Assembly: GCA_013178295.1 (NCBI GenBank)
Contig: JABLWW010000019.1
Coordinates: forward strand, 45,794-109,793
DNA length: 64,000 nucleotides
Direction: 5' to 3'
DNA from: Anaerolineae bacterium
GTDB taxonomy: Bacteria; Chloroflexota; Anaerolineae; Anaerolineales; Anaerolineaceae
The position numbers and the translations under genes were made by a program. Numbering within the stretch: position 1 is the stretch's first letter; every line of letters begins with the position of its first letter. Under the pieces are notes generated by a model that worked only from the letters and a program-made list of their open reading frames with translations, was not told the origin of the DNA and did not search any database. Positions 32,314-40,258 of the stretch are shown here, one piece after another.

Positions 32314-32354
32314 TTTTACCTCTATTAAAAAGCTCTTGATATGCGCAGAAGGCA

Positions 32355-32819
32355 TCAGGCAGGCAGGGGGGCGCTCTGTGCAGCGCGGCATTCGGCGCAG
32401 GTGCCGAACAGCTGCAGCCAGTGGTCGTGCACCACAAACCCCGACTGGCGGGCGGCGCGTTCCATCAAGGCGCTCAGGTCGTCGCCCTCAAAAAACACGG
32501 CTCTGCCGCAGGCGGTGCAGATGAGCAGGTGCTGATGCCCCTCGAAGGCGCGCAGATAGATGTTGCATCCGCCGGGCTGATGGACGCGCTGCACCAGTCC
32601 GAGCGCTTCGAGCGTTTCGAGCGTGCGGTAAACGGTCACCAGCCCCAGTTTGGGGTGTTGGCGGCGGGCGAGGGTGAAGATTTCGAGCGGTTCGAGCGCA
32701 CGGCAGGTGTTGAGGACGATCTCGATGACGACGCGGCGTGCGGCGGTGGGGCGGTAACCGGCTTGCGCCAGCTGGTCGAGCCACTGTTGTTCGAGGGTGG
32801 GGGTGGTTGATGCGCTCAT
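32355..32819 (-). CDS. Fur-family regulator (probable Zur)
   Basis: 154-aa metalloregulator. N-terminal winged helix: LAQAGYRPTAARRVVIEIVL, then PKLGLVTVYRTLETLEALGL. The dimerisation/metal domain has GHQHLLICTACGRAVFFEGDD and a C-terminal CAEC pair, i.e. the CxxC...CxxC structural zinc site typical of Fur, Zur and PerR. Being next to a ZnuA-like gene, Zur is the best call. ATG 32819 is chosen; the upstream in-frame start at 32858 lies on the promoter. The operator TGAAAATCTTTTTCA (32843-32857) overlaps the region just after the -10 box, implying autoregulation. Confidence 0.9.
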   Translation of the reverse strand: MSASTTPTLEQQWLDQLAQAGYRPTAARRVVIEIVLNTCRALEPLEIFTLARRQHPKLGLVTVYRTLETLEALGLVQRVHQPGGCNIYLRAFEGHQHLLICTACGRAVFFEGDDLSALMERAARQSGFVVHDHWLQLFGTCAECRAAQSAPLPA

Positions 32820-32842
32820 CTGCCTGGTGCCCTGGATGATAA

Positions 32843-32857
32843 TGAAAATCTTTTTCA
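32843..32857. promoter_or_regulatory. Fur/Zur-type operator
   Basis: TGAAAATCTTTTTCA: 6-bp arms TGAAAA/TTTTCA around three bases, embedded in a longer imperfect AT-rich dyad (ATAAT...ATTAT). Immediately downstream of the -10 box of the Zur-like gene. Confidence 0.6.
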
Positions 32858-32885
32858 ATTATAGCCGCTGGAGGGAGTTTGTCAA
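32858..32885 (-). promoter_or_regulatory. Promoter of the Zur-like gene
   Basis: TTGACA (32880-32885) - 16 bp - TATAAT (32858-32863) on the minus strand. Confidence 0.75.
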
Positions 32886-32904
32886 GGGGGGTGTGCCGTG
32901 TGCC

Positions 32905-33156
32905 TCAGGCGCTTACCCCGTATTCTCCTGGCGTTTCGCATAGTCTTGGCTGGGGCAGGTCTTGCCACTCGGCAGGTATTTGAGAGACCTTTTCTCTGCC
33001 TGTGGGCTGATAGACGGGTTTGCCCATTGGGCGGCGGCGCAGACTGCCGTTGAAGCAAGCGAGCACACGCTGGCGGGCAACCTCGGCGTAGAGAGGTTCT
33101 TTTTCACAGCCAACCGCGCGGCGGTTATGCAGGATGGCCGCGACAAGCGTCCCTGC
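32905..33156 (-). pseudogene. Remnant: C-terminus of a DNA methyltransferase
   Basis: The frame reads AGTLVAAILHNRRAVGCEKEP, then YAEVARQRVLACFNGSLRRR and MGKPVYQPTGREKVSQIPAEW, the C-terminal end of an adenine/cytosine-N4 DNA methyltransferase (SAM-binding GxGTT..A....R..G.E....Y...A..R followed by the RPMGKPVY tail). The catalytic DPPY/SPPY region is missing. The upstream boundary meets the NTF2-like gene 9 nt away, suggesting that a gene was truncated by rearrangement. Any start codon is arbitrary. Confidence 0.6.
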
Positions 33157-33164
33157 CTGCTGGG

Positions 33165-33521
33165 TCAGCCTTTGACGTAGCGCAGCATTTCGCAGATGCG
33201 CCCCTGTGAGACGCGCAGGATATCCACCCCGCGTGCCCCTGCGCACTGCCAGCGCACCACGCAGCGCGTGGCGGTGCTGAACACCTCTTCGATTTTCAAA
33301 TCGGCGGGCGGGGTGTGCTGGAGGAGCGCCTGCCAGAAGGCGCTCACCGCCTGTTTTCCGGCGCGGCGTTCGCCCTGCGGGGGTGGGGCGGCGCTTTCCA
33401 GAATGCAGTCGTCGCTCACCAGCGGCAGCATCGCTGGCATGTCGCCGCGGGCGAGGGCGTCATAAAATGCCAGTGCCACACGCGTCGCAGCTTCCAAACG
33501 CTCCATGCGTGCAGGGTTCAT
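33165..33521 (-). CDS. NTF2-like/SnoaL-fold protein
   Basis: 118-aa single-domain protein of the SnoaL/NTF2 cone fold: ALAFYDALARGDMPAMLPLV, then ILESAAPPPQGERRAGKQAV, FWQALLQHTPPADLKIEEVF and the final strand CVVRWQCAGARGVDILRVSQGRIC. Such proteins are small enzymes or binding modules; specific function cannot be deduced. AGGAGAAAGCCA precedes ATG 33521. It lies 27 nt downstream of the Ser/Thr kinase and may share its transcript. Confidence 0.82.
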   Translation of the reverse strand: MNPARMERLEAATRVALAFYDALARGDMPAMLPLVSDDCILESAAPPPQGERRAGKQAVSAFWQALLQHTPPADLKIEEVFSTATRCVVRWQCAGARGVDILRVSQGRICEMLRYVKG

Positions 33522-33548
33522 TGGCTTTCTCCTGATGGGGGCGCCGCC

Positions 33549-35276
33549 TCAGCGGATGACACGGTGGGGCAGCTCTTTGACCTCGGGGAAGCGGGTTACC
33601 TTTTCCAGACAGGGTGTAAACAGCCAGATGGCTTGATCGGGCTGGGCGGCGCCTTTATCAATATAAAACTGCGCCAGTTCTTCCCAGCTTTTGAAGGGAC
33701 CGTTGATTGCCCGCCCCATGGGGATGGCGTAGAGCTTGCCATCTTTGCCGACAAAGCCGGTAACGTTGAGCCCGTGGCGTCCCAGATGGCTGATGCCTAC
33801 GTTGTAGGCTTCGTAGCCGTGTTTGGAGAGGACACAGGCGGCAAATTCGGACATGCCCGGGCAGTCTGCCTTGCCTTCCTCATAGACAACCTGCGCGGGG
33901 GGGTAGATGGCTTCGCCATAGACCTCAAAGGCATCAATGGGCGTCAGGTTGTTTGCCATGAACTTTTGCACCATCTGCGGGGAGGAAAGACAGGGGAGAA
34001 TTGCATCGAAGGTGAACTTCTCGCGTGCGCCGGGCAGGACGGCCCCAGCGCAGTCGCCCGACATGGCGGGCGGCTGGGTCATTGGCGTGCGCGAGGCGGG
34101 GAAGGCGGGCTGCATACCGGGCGGCTCGGTGGGGCGTATTGGCCGCAGACCCAAGGCGGGGGTAGGCGGGGCGGGGAAGGCAGGCTGCTGGATGCCGGGC
34201 GGGGGCGTGGGGGAAGCGGGGGTGCGCTCACGGAGCAGCTTGAGAGCGGCAAATATTCCCAGCGCGGTGCACACAACCAGCGCTGCCAGCCCTCCCAGAA
34301 TGGCGTAGAGCTTCCATCTGGCGGCAGGGCGGGCGGCGGCTGGCGTCTCTGGCGTGATGGGTGCGGTGGTGGGGGTCTCTGCCGCGGGCTGTGGCGGGGC
34401 AGGCGTTTCGGCAGGGGGAGAGACTGTCGGTTGTGTCTCGGCTTCGGATGCCATCTTTTCCAGCGCGGCGGCAAATTCCTCCATGCTCTGGTAGCGCTGG
34501 TCGGGGTCTTTTGCCATGGCTTTGTAAATCACCTGGTCAACTGTCTCGGGCAGCCCGCTGGCAAGGGCTGAGGGGCGCGGCAGGGGGTCGGTGAGGTGTT
34601 TGAGAATCACTGCCAGCGGCGTATCGGCGGCAAAAGGTTTGCTGCCGGTAACCAGCTCGTAGAAAACCACTCCCAGTGCGTAGATGTCGGTGCGGTGGTC
34701 AACCGGGTTGCCCATTCCCTGCTCGGGCGACATGTATTCCGGCGTGCCCATCCCCACGCCGGTGGTGGTAATGGCCTCCCGCTGCTGCGCTTCGAGGATG
34801 CGGGCGACGCCGAAATCGGAGAGCATCGTCTGTCCGTTTTTTGTCAGCAGGATGTTGGCGGGTTTGATATCGCGGTGAAGGATGTTTTCGCTGTGCGCGT
34901 ATGCGAGGGCGCGGGCAATGGGCGCCAGCAGTGCAGCCGCCTGACGGTAGGGCATGGGGGCACCGGTGCGCTCCTTGAGCGTCCCGCTGGGGACGTACTG
35001 CATGACAAAATAGGGTGTTCCCTCGTGTTCGCCGTAGTCGTAAATCTTGATGATGTGGGGGTGGTCAAGCGCAGCCAGGGCTTTGGCTTCGCGCTGAAAG
35101 CGTTTGCGCATCTGCTCAAAGTTTTCGGGGCTGAAAGCCTCGCGGCGGATAAACTTGATTGCCACCTCGCGTTCCAGCGTGGTGTCGTAGGCTTTGTATA
35201 CAATTGCCATGCCGCCGTGCCCAAGCTGCTCAATGATGCGGTAGCGTCCAATGGAGAGTCCTTCGAAATTAGTCAT
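33549..35276 (-). CDS. Membrane Ser/Thr kinase with outer transglutaminase-like domain
   Basis: 575 aa. The PknB-like kinase domain (12-272) is complete: glycine loop GHGGMA (19-24), K41, HRDIKPAN (134-141), DFG (154-156), TPEY (178). A Pro/Thr-rich juxtamembrane region follows, then one membrane helix at about 323-348 and a second Pro-rich linker. The outer region (about 408-575) ends in a domain with C472 (KADCPGMSEFAACVLSKHGY), H501 (GRHGLNVTGF) and D512 (KDGKLYAIPMG), the order and spacing of a transglutaminase-like Cys-His-Asp triad. Further Cys (C409, C429, C481, C556) could form disulfides. A TATAAT lies at 35350-35355. Usual PknB outer domains are PASTA repeats, so this sensor is uncommon. 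Confidence 0.9.
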   Translation of the reverse strand: MTNFEGLSIGRYRIIEQLGHGGMAIVYKAYDTTLEREVAIKFIRREAFSPENFEQMRKRFQREAKALAALDHPHIIKIYDYGEHEGTPYFVMQYVPSGTLKERTGAPMPYRQAAALLAPIARALAYAHSENILHRDIKPANILLTKNGQTMLSDFGVARILEAQQREAITTTGVGMGTPEYMSPEQGMGNPVDHRTDIYALGVVFYELVTGSKPFAADTPLAVILKHLTDPLPRPSALASGLPETVDQVIYKAMAKDPDQRYQSMEEFAAALEKMASEAETQPTVSPPAETPAPPQPAAETPTTAPITPETPAAARPAARWKLYAILGGLAALVVCTALGIFAALKLLRERTPASPTPPPGIQQPAFPAPPTPALGLRPIRPTEPPGMQPAFPASRTPMTQPPAMSGDCAGAVLPGAREKFTFDAILPCLSSPQMVQKFMANNLTPIDAFEVYGEAIYPPAQVVYEEGKADCPGMSEFAACVLSKHGYEAYNVGISHLGRHGLNVTGFVGKDGKLYAIPMGRAINGPFKSWEELAQFYIDKGAAQPDQAIWLFTPCLEKVTRFPEVKELPHRVIR

Positions 35277-35408
35277 ACGCGCCTCTTTTGGTCAAAAGCT
35301 GGGCTGCAATGCTGTGTGTGATGGGGGAAAGTGCGTTCTCCCTCTGGGTATTATACAACGTTTGTGGGCGCGGCGCGCGGGAAAATCTCTACGGCGACGG
35401 CGCAAGCT

Positions 35409-35486
35409 GATGGGGCAAGCCCCATCTACGCGTGGCGGGCGTAGGGCGGGGTTTACCCCGCCAAGTCCGATGGGGCAAGCCCCATC
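35409..35486. repeat. Two copies of the GATGGGGCAAGCCCCATC palindrome
   Basis: Perfect 18-bp palindromes at 35409-35426 and 35469-35486, each followed by TACG. They lie in the 332-nt gap between the divergent kinase and histidine kinase genes, which otherwise carries only the two promoters (TATAAT at 35350-35355 on the minus strand and at 35541-35546 on the plus strand). Confidence 0.7.
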
Positions 35487-35608
35487 TACGGCTTTTTGCT
35501 CTTGCTGAATCTGCCAGTTTTCTTTCTGTTTGGAACATTGTATAATACATGCACACGCTGCCATTCATTGCAAGCGCGGAGTTCATTTCTAAACCAAGGA
35601 AGGAGCGC

Positions 35609-37843
35609 ATGCAGATGTCCGAACAGGACAGAGAAGCTGTGGGGCAGTATCTGGCGCTGATACGGCGGCTGTTTGACGCCGCACCCATCTGCATCAGCGT
35701 AACCGATTTGGAGGGTAGGTATCTCTATGCCAACCCTGCCCTGTGTCAGCTGCTGGGCTATCGCCTTGAAGAAATGCCGGGCATGCACATTGAGCAGGTG
35801 GCGTATCCCGACCAGCAAGAGATTCAAGCCAACCGCGCCCTGCGCCAAAAAGCGCTGGCGGGCGACTTTTCGCAATATACGCTCGAGCGGCGCTACCAGC
35901 GTAAGGACGGCGGCGTGGTGTATGCCCTGCTGCAGATCAGCCTGCTGCGCGGCGAAGACAACGCCCCGCTCTTTTTTCTTGCCCAGACGGTGGATATCAG
36001 CGCCCGCCGCGTGATGGAAGATGCCCTCCGCCAGCGGCTGAACGAGCTGGAAGCCGTCAATACGCTCTCGCGGGCGCTGCGGGCTGCCTCCTCTGAGGAA
36101 GAACTGCTCTCACTTTTTTTGCAAAGTGTTTTGAGTGTGGTGGGGGGAAGCAGTGGCGTTATCCTGTGGCGGCAGCCGCCCAGCCGTGCCCTGCGCCCGT
36201 TGGCACGCTGTGGTGTGTTTGAACAGCTTGCCGTCCCAGCGCTGGGGGAAGACCTGCCCGCCCGCCTTTTTGAGGGCGGCGATGTGTATATCGGCGGTGC
36301 GCTGAAAGACGACCCGAATTTTCCGCCGCAGCTGCGTCAGGCGTGCGGCAGCGGCTGGCGGGCGGTGTGTTTTGGGTTGAAGAGCGCTGCCGAACTGCTG
36401 GGGGTTGTGCTGCTGCTGCTGCCCCTCACGCGTCCGGTGGAAGAAGCGGAGCAGCGGCTGCTCAACCTGGTTGCCGAAATTGGCAGCAATGCCGTCACCC
36501 GCAACCGTATGCACGAGCGCCTGCAGGCATCCTATCAGGACTTGCAGCGCGAGATCAACCAGCGGCGCGATGTGCAAGCCATGCTTGCCAGAGAAAAAGA
36601 GGTGCTTGCCGTTTCGCTGTTGAGCATCCGCGAGGGGTTGATTTCCATTGACGCTGAGCAGCGCATCACCCTCTTCAACCGCGCTGCCGAGAACATCACC
36701 GGCTGGCAGGCGGAACAAGCCATCGGCAAACCGCTGGCTAGCGTATTGCGTCTGCTCCCAAGCCGCGCCAGTGCCGCGGCTGCCGACCCGCTTGCCTATC
36801 TGCTGAAATGGGAGGCAGAGCGCCAGCGCGCCCCGCTCACCGCCCGCCTGCCCACGCTGGAGCGCAGCGATGGGCAAAAACTGCTTCTCTCTGCCAGCGT
36901 CTCACCGGTCAAAAGCCGCGAGGGGCGTCTGCTTGGGCATATCCTCATCTTTGAAGACGCCACCGAAAAGATGCGGCAGGAGGCACAGCATGCTCTTTCG
37001 CAAAAGCTGGAATCGATCGGACAGCTGGCGGCGGGGATTGCCCACGAAATCAACACCCCCATTCAATATGTGGGCGATAATCTGCATTACCTGCAGCGCG
37101 CCTTTGAGCGTATGAGCGAGATGCTGACCGAGGAAGAGCGCATCATCGTGGCGCGGCAAGGCAGCCTGCTCACCGCCGAAGATGTGGCTGCCCTGCATGC
37201 TCTGCGGCAGGAGAAAAAGATCGAGCGCTATATCGAGCAGGTGCCCCCTGCCATTGCTGAGGCGCTGGAAGGGGTGGAGCGCGTGCGCAAAATCGTGCTT
37301 GCCATCCGCGAGTTCTCGCACCCCGCCGCCAAAGAAAAAGCCATGGCGGATATCAATCAGGGGATTCTCACCACAGTTACCATCTCGCGCAACGAGTGGA
37401 AATATCACGCCGAACTGGAGACCGATTTAGACCCCAACCTGCCGCTGGTGTGGTGCCGCATTGATGAGATCAATCAGGTGGTGCTGAATATGATCGTCAA
37501 CGCTTCCCAAGCCATTCAGGAGGTGCTGCCCAAAGATGGCGGGCAGAAGGGCAGCATCCGCATTGCTACCCGCTGCAAGGATGACCGTGTGCAGATTGTC
37601 ATTGCCGACAGCGGCGCCGGTATCCCCGAAGACATCCGCAGCCGCATCTTTGACCCGTTCTTCACCACCAAGGGCGTTGGGCGCGGCACCGGGCAGGGGC
37701 TGGCGCTGGCGCACAGCATCATCGTGCAAAAACATCACGGGCGCATTTTGGTTGATTCGCAGGTGGGCAGGGGTACCACGTTCACCATTGAACTGCCCAT
37801 TGGAAGTCAAGAAGAAGGAGAGAGCGAACATGCCAACCCGTAA
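35609..37843 (+). CDS. PAS-GAF-PAS sensor histidine kinase
   Basis: 744-aa soluble histidine kinase with no membrane segment. Order: PAS (about 12-125, [20 protein letters not shown]), GAF (about 150-300), PAS (about 330-450, [20 protein letters not shown]), dimerisation helix with H479 in [19 protein letters not shown], an unusual helical insert before the ATPase ([33 protein letters not shown]), and HATPase with N ([13 protein letters not shown]), [10 protein letters not shown], and [12 protein letters not shown]. Start: AAGGAAGGAG is 6 nt before ATG 35609; an earlier in-frame ATG (35549) sits 2 nt after the TATAAT box and cannot be used. It overlaps the next regulator by 14 nt. Confidence 0.93.
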   Translation: MQMSEQDREAVGQYLALIRRLFDAAPICISVTDLEGRYLYANPALCQLLGYRLEEMPGMHIEQVAYPDQQEIQANRALRQKALAGDFSQYTLERRYQRKDGGVVYALLQISLLRGEDNAPLFFLAQTVDISARRVMEDALRQRLNELEAVNTLSRALRAASSEEELLSLFLQSVLSVVGGSSGVILWRQPPSRALRPLARCGVFEQLAVPALGEDLPARLFEGGDVYIGGALKDDPNFPPQLRQACGSGWRAVCFGLKSAAELLGVVLLLLPLTRPVEEAEQRLLNLVAEIGSNAVTRNRMHERLQASYQDLQREINQRRDVQAMLAREKEVLAVSLLSIREGLISIDAEQRITLFNRAAENITGWQAEQAIGKPLASVLRLLPSRASAAAADPLAYLLKWEAERQRAPLTARLPTLERSDGQKLLLSASVSPVKSREGRLLGHILIFEDATEKMRQEAQHALSQKLESIGQLAAGIAHEINTPIQYVGDNLHYLQRAFERMSEMLTEEERIIVARQGSLLTAEDVAALHALRQEKKIERYIEQVPPAIAEALEGVERVRKIVLAIREFSHPAAKEKAMADINQGILTTVTISRNEWKYHAELETDLDPNLPLVWCRIDEINQVVLNMIVNASQAIQEVLPKDGGQKGSIRIATRCKDDRVQIVIADSGAGIPEDIRSRIFDPFFTTKGVGRGTGQGLALAHSIIVQKHHGRILVDSQVGRGTTFTIELPIGSQEEGESEHANP

Positions 37844-39046
37844 ACGGCGCATTTTGTTTGTGGATGATGACCCGCTTGCCCTGCGCGGTTTTGAGCGCGC
37901 TGCCGAAGCCTATGAGGACGACTGGGAGGTGTATCTTGCCCGCTCGGGTGCTGAGGCGCTGCACCTGCTGGCGCAGATGCCAGCCGATGTGCTCATTACC
38001 GATATGCGCATGCCGGAGATGGATGGCAGCGCCCTGCTCGAAGCCGTCAGCCGGCGCTTTCCGGGTGTGGTGCGCTTTGTCCTCTCGGGCAACACCGAAG
38101 AGGGCAAAATGCTGGAAACCGCCCGCCTGGCGCATCAGTTTTTTGCCAAACCCTGCGATATGGCGTATCTGTATCAGCGGGTAGAAGCCGCCTGCCGTCT
38201 GCGCGAACGGCTCAATAGCCCGCAGATGGTGCAGCTGGTGACTGGCATCAAGAAGCTCCCCAGCCTTCCGACGCTGTATATACGCCTGATGAAGGCGCTG
38301 CAATCGGAAGACCCCACCCCCCCAAGCAGATCGGCGAGATTATCGCTCAGGATGTTGCCATGACCGCCAAGATTTTGCAGCTGGTCAATTCGGCATTTTT
38401 TGGCTTGCCGGGCAAAATCACCAGTCCGCAGCGTGCGGTAACCATTTTGGGGGTCAACACCATCAAAGCCCTGGTGCTGGGGATACAGGTCTTTGGGGAG
38501 TATCAGGCGAGCGCGGCGCCCGCCTTCTTCTCGATTGACCAGCTTTGGCGGCACAGCCTGCAAACGGGCAGCATAGCCAAAGCCATCGCCGCCAGTGCCG
38601 GGCTGGAAGCCAGTCTGCAGGACGAAGCCCAGCTGGCAGGTGTGCTGCACGATGTGGGCAAGCTGCTGCAGCTCAAAATCCCCGCCTTTTTCCAGCAGGT
38701 AAAGGTAACTGGCGGGGCGGTTGTTCTATCTTCGGAGTATGAGGCGTTTGGCGTTTCGCATGCCGAGCTGGGCGCCTATCTGCTCAGCATTTGGGGGCTG
38801 CCCGGCGGCGTGGTGGGGGCGGTAGCCTATCATCACCGCCCGCAGAGCGGCGCGACGGGCAGTTTTGCCGTGCTGGATGCGGTGCACATTGCCAACGGGC
38901 TGTGGCACTGGCTGAACGCCGTCGAGCCGCAGCCGCCTGAGACGTATTTTGACCTGCCTTACCTGCAGCGGGCAGGCTTGGAAAAGCGTCTGGAGGAGTG
39001 GAAGACGCTTGCCCGCAACACGCTTTACGCTTCGTCTGCAGGATGA
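37830..39046 (+). pseudogene. REC-HDOD response regulator split by a frameshift
   Basis: Two frames together form one protein. 37830-38363 encodes a receiver domain (LFVDDDPLALRGF, LITDMRMPEMDGSALLE, FVLSGN, FFAKPC; phospho-Asp in DMRMPEMDG) and the start of an HDOD domain (KKLPSLPTLYIRLMKALQSE). 38360-39046 in another frame continues it (QLVNSAFFGLPGKITSPQRA, VLHDVGKLLQLKIP, AVAYHHRP). Reading across the break restores PKQIGEIIAQDVAMTAKILQ, so one C is missing (or two extra) in the C7 run at 38324-38330. It may be a sequencing indel, a mutation or programmed slippage. ATG 37830 overlaps the kinase end, so this is the probable cognate regulator. Confidence 0.85.
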
Positions 39047-39073
39047 GTTATCTGACTTAAGGAGAGAACCCAC

Positions 39074-40258
39074 ATGACCCTGCCAACCGTGCTTTTGGTG
39101 GATGACGAACCCAAAGTGCTTTCTGCCCTCACCCGCCAGCTGCTGGAAGAGGACTTCTGCGAGGTCAAGGCGGCGTTGAGCGGCGCCGAAGGGCTGGAGA
39201 ACCTTCAACAGGATATCGAGTTTGCTCTGATTATCTCCGATTATCACATGCCCGGCATGGACGGCATCAGCTTTCTGGTGGAGGCGCAAAAACTGCGCCC
39301 GGACGCGGTGCGCATCATGCTTACCGGTGCCGCCGGGCTGGAGATGGCGGTCGATTCGGTCAACCGCGGGCACATCTTCCGTTTTTTGCTCAAACCCTGC
39401 CCGCCCGAGACGTTCATCCCTGCCGTTAAAGCCGGGCTGCGCCAGTATCAGCTGGTAACCGGCGAGCGCGAGCTGCTCAACAAAACGCTCAACGGGGCGG
39501 TCAAGATCATGATTGACCTGCTCTCGGCGCTCAACCCGGAGGCTTTTGCTCAGGCTGCCCGTCTGCGCGAGCTGGCGCGTGCCCTGGCGGCTGCCCTGCA
39601 GGTGGAAAACCTCTGGGAGGTGGAACTTGCCGCCCTGCTGTGCCGTGTGGGCAGTGTTACCGTGCCGCCCGAAGTGCTGGAGAAGTGGAACCAAACGCTG
39701 CCGCTCAATGAGCGCGAACGCAGCATGATCGAGGCCGTGCCGCGTATCAGCCAGCAGCTGGTGCAGAACATCCCCCGTCTGGAAAATGTTGCCCAAGCCA
39801 TCGGCTTGCAGCAGACGCCGTTTGTGCATGGCGCGCAGGAGCGCCCCAGCGGCAAAGCCATCCCCATGGCTGCCCGCATCCTCAAGCTGGTGCTGGATTA
39901 CGACCGTGCCCTTGCCCGCAGCGGGACGCCGCCGCTGGCGGTTGCCGAACTGCTGCGCAATGCCTCGCAATATGACCCCGACCTGCTGGCGCTCTTTCAG
40001 CGCCGTGTGCTGGGGGTGGAGAGTGTGGAGACGCCCCAGCGCCCTGCCCCCGCCGTTGCCCCCAAAGAGGTCAAAATGCCCATCGAAGATGTGATCCCGG
40101 GCATGATGCTGGTGCGCGATGTGTATGACAAACGCGGGCGGCTGGTGGTCGCCAAGGGCACCATTATCACCGACGTGCTCAAACAACGTCTGGTCAATTA
40201 CTTTTGGAGCCAGGCGATTGTTGAGCCGGTGGTGGTTGGAGAGGAGAAGTTTCTCTAA
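39074..40258 (+). CDS. Response regulator with degenerate HD-GYP-like domain
   Basis: 394 aa. The receiver (1-125) is intact: VLLVDDEPKVLSAL, phospho-Asp in IISDYHMPGMDGISF, MLTGA and FLLKPC. The following 200 residues have the helical pattern of HD-GYP (ALNPEAFAQAARLRELARAL, AALLCRVGSVTVPPEVLEKW, MIEAVPRISQQLVQNIPRLE), but the metal-binding HD is replaced by CR in LLCRVG and the later HH/GYP motifs are absent. The C-terminal segment resembles the DUF3391-like DVIPGMMLVRDVYDKRGRLV sequence. It is probably a catalytically dead adaptor. AAGGAGAG precedes ATG 39074, and the stop directly abuts the ATG of the giant HD-GYP gene. Confidence 0.88.
   Translation: MTLPTVLLVDDEPKVLSALTRQLLEEDFCEVKAALSGAEGLENLQQDIEFALIISDYHMPGMDGISFLVEAQKLRPDAVRIMLTGAAGLEMAVDSVNRGHIFRFLLKPCPPETFIPAVKAGLRQYQLVTGERELLNKTLNGAVKIMIDLLSALNPEAFAQAARLRELARALAAALQVENLWEVELAALLCRVGSVTVPPEVLEKWNQTLPLNERERSMIEAVPRISQQLVQNIPRLENVAQAIGLQQTPFVHGAQERPSGKAIPMAARILKLVLDYDRALARSGTPPLAVAELLRNASQYDPDLLALFQRRVLGVESVETPQRPAPAVAPKEVKMPIEDVIPGMMLVRDVYDKRGRLVVAKGTIITDVLKQRLVNYFWSQAIVEPVVVGEEKFL

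Noticed and set aside
32905..33246. Intact small protein gene
   Set aside because: Only the C-terminal part is similar to anything (methyltransferase tail); its first 30 codons run into the NTF2-like gene and have no ribosome site.
35549..35608. Upstream ATG start for the histidine kinase
   Set aside because: It lies 2 nt after the TATAAT box and so outside the message; ATG 35609 has AAGGAAGGAG in front.
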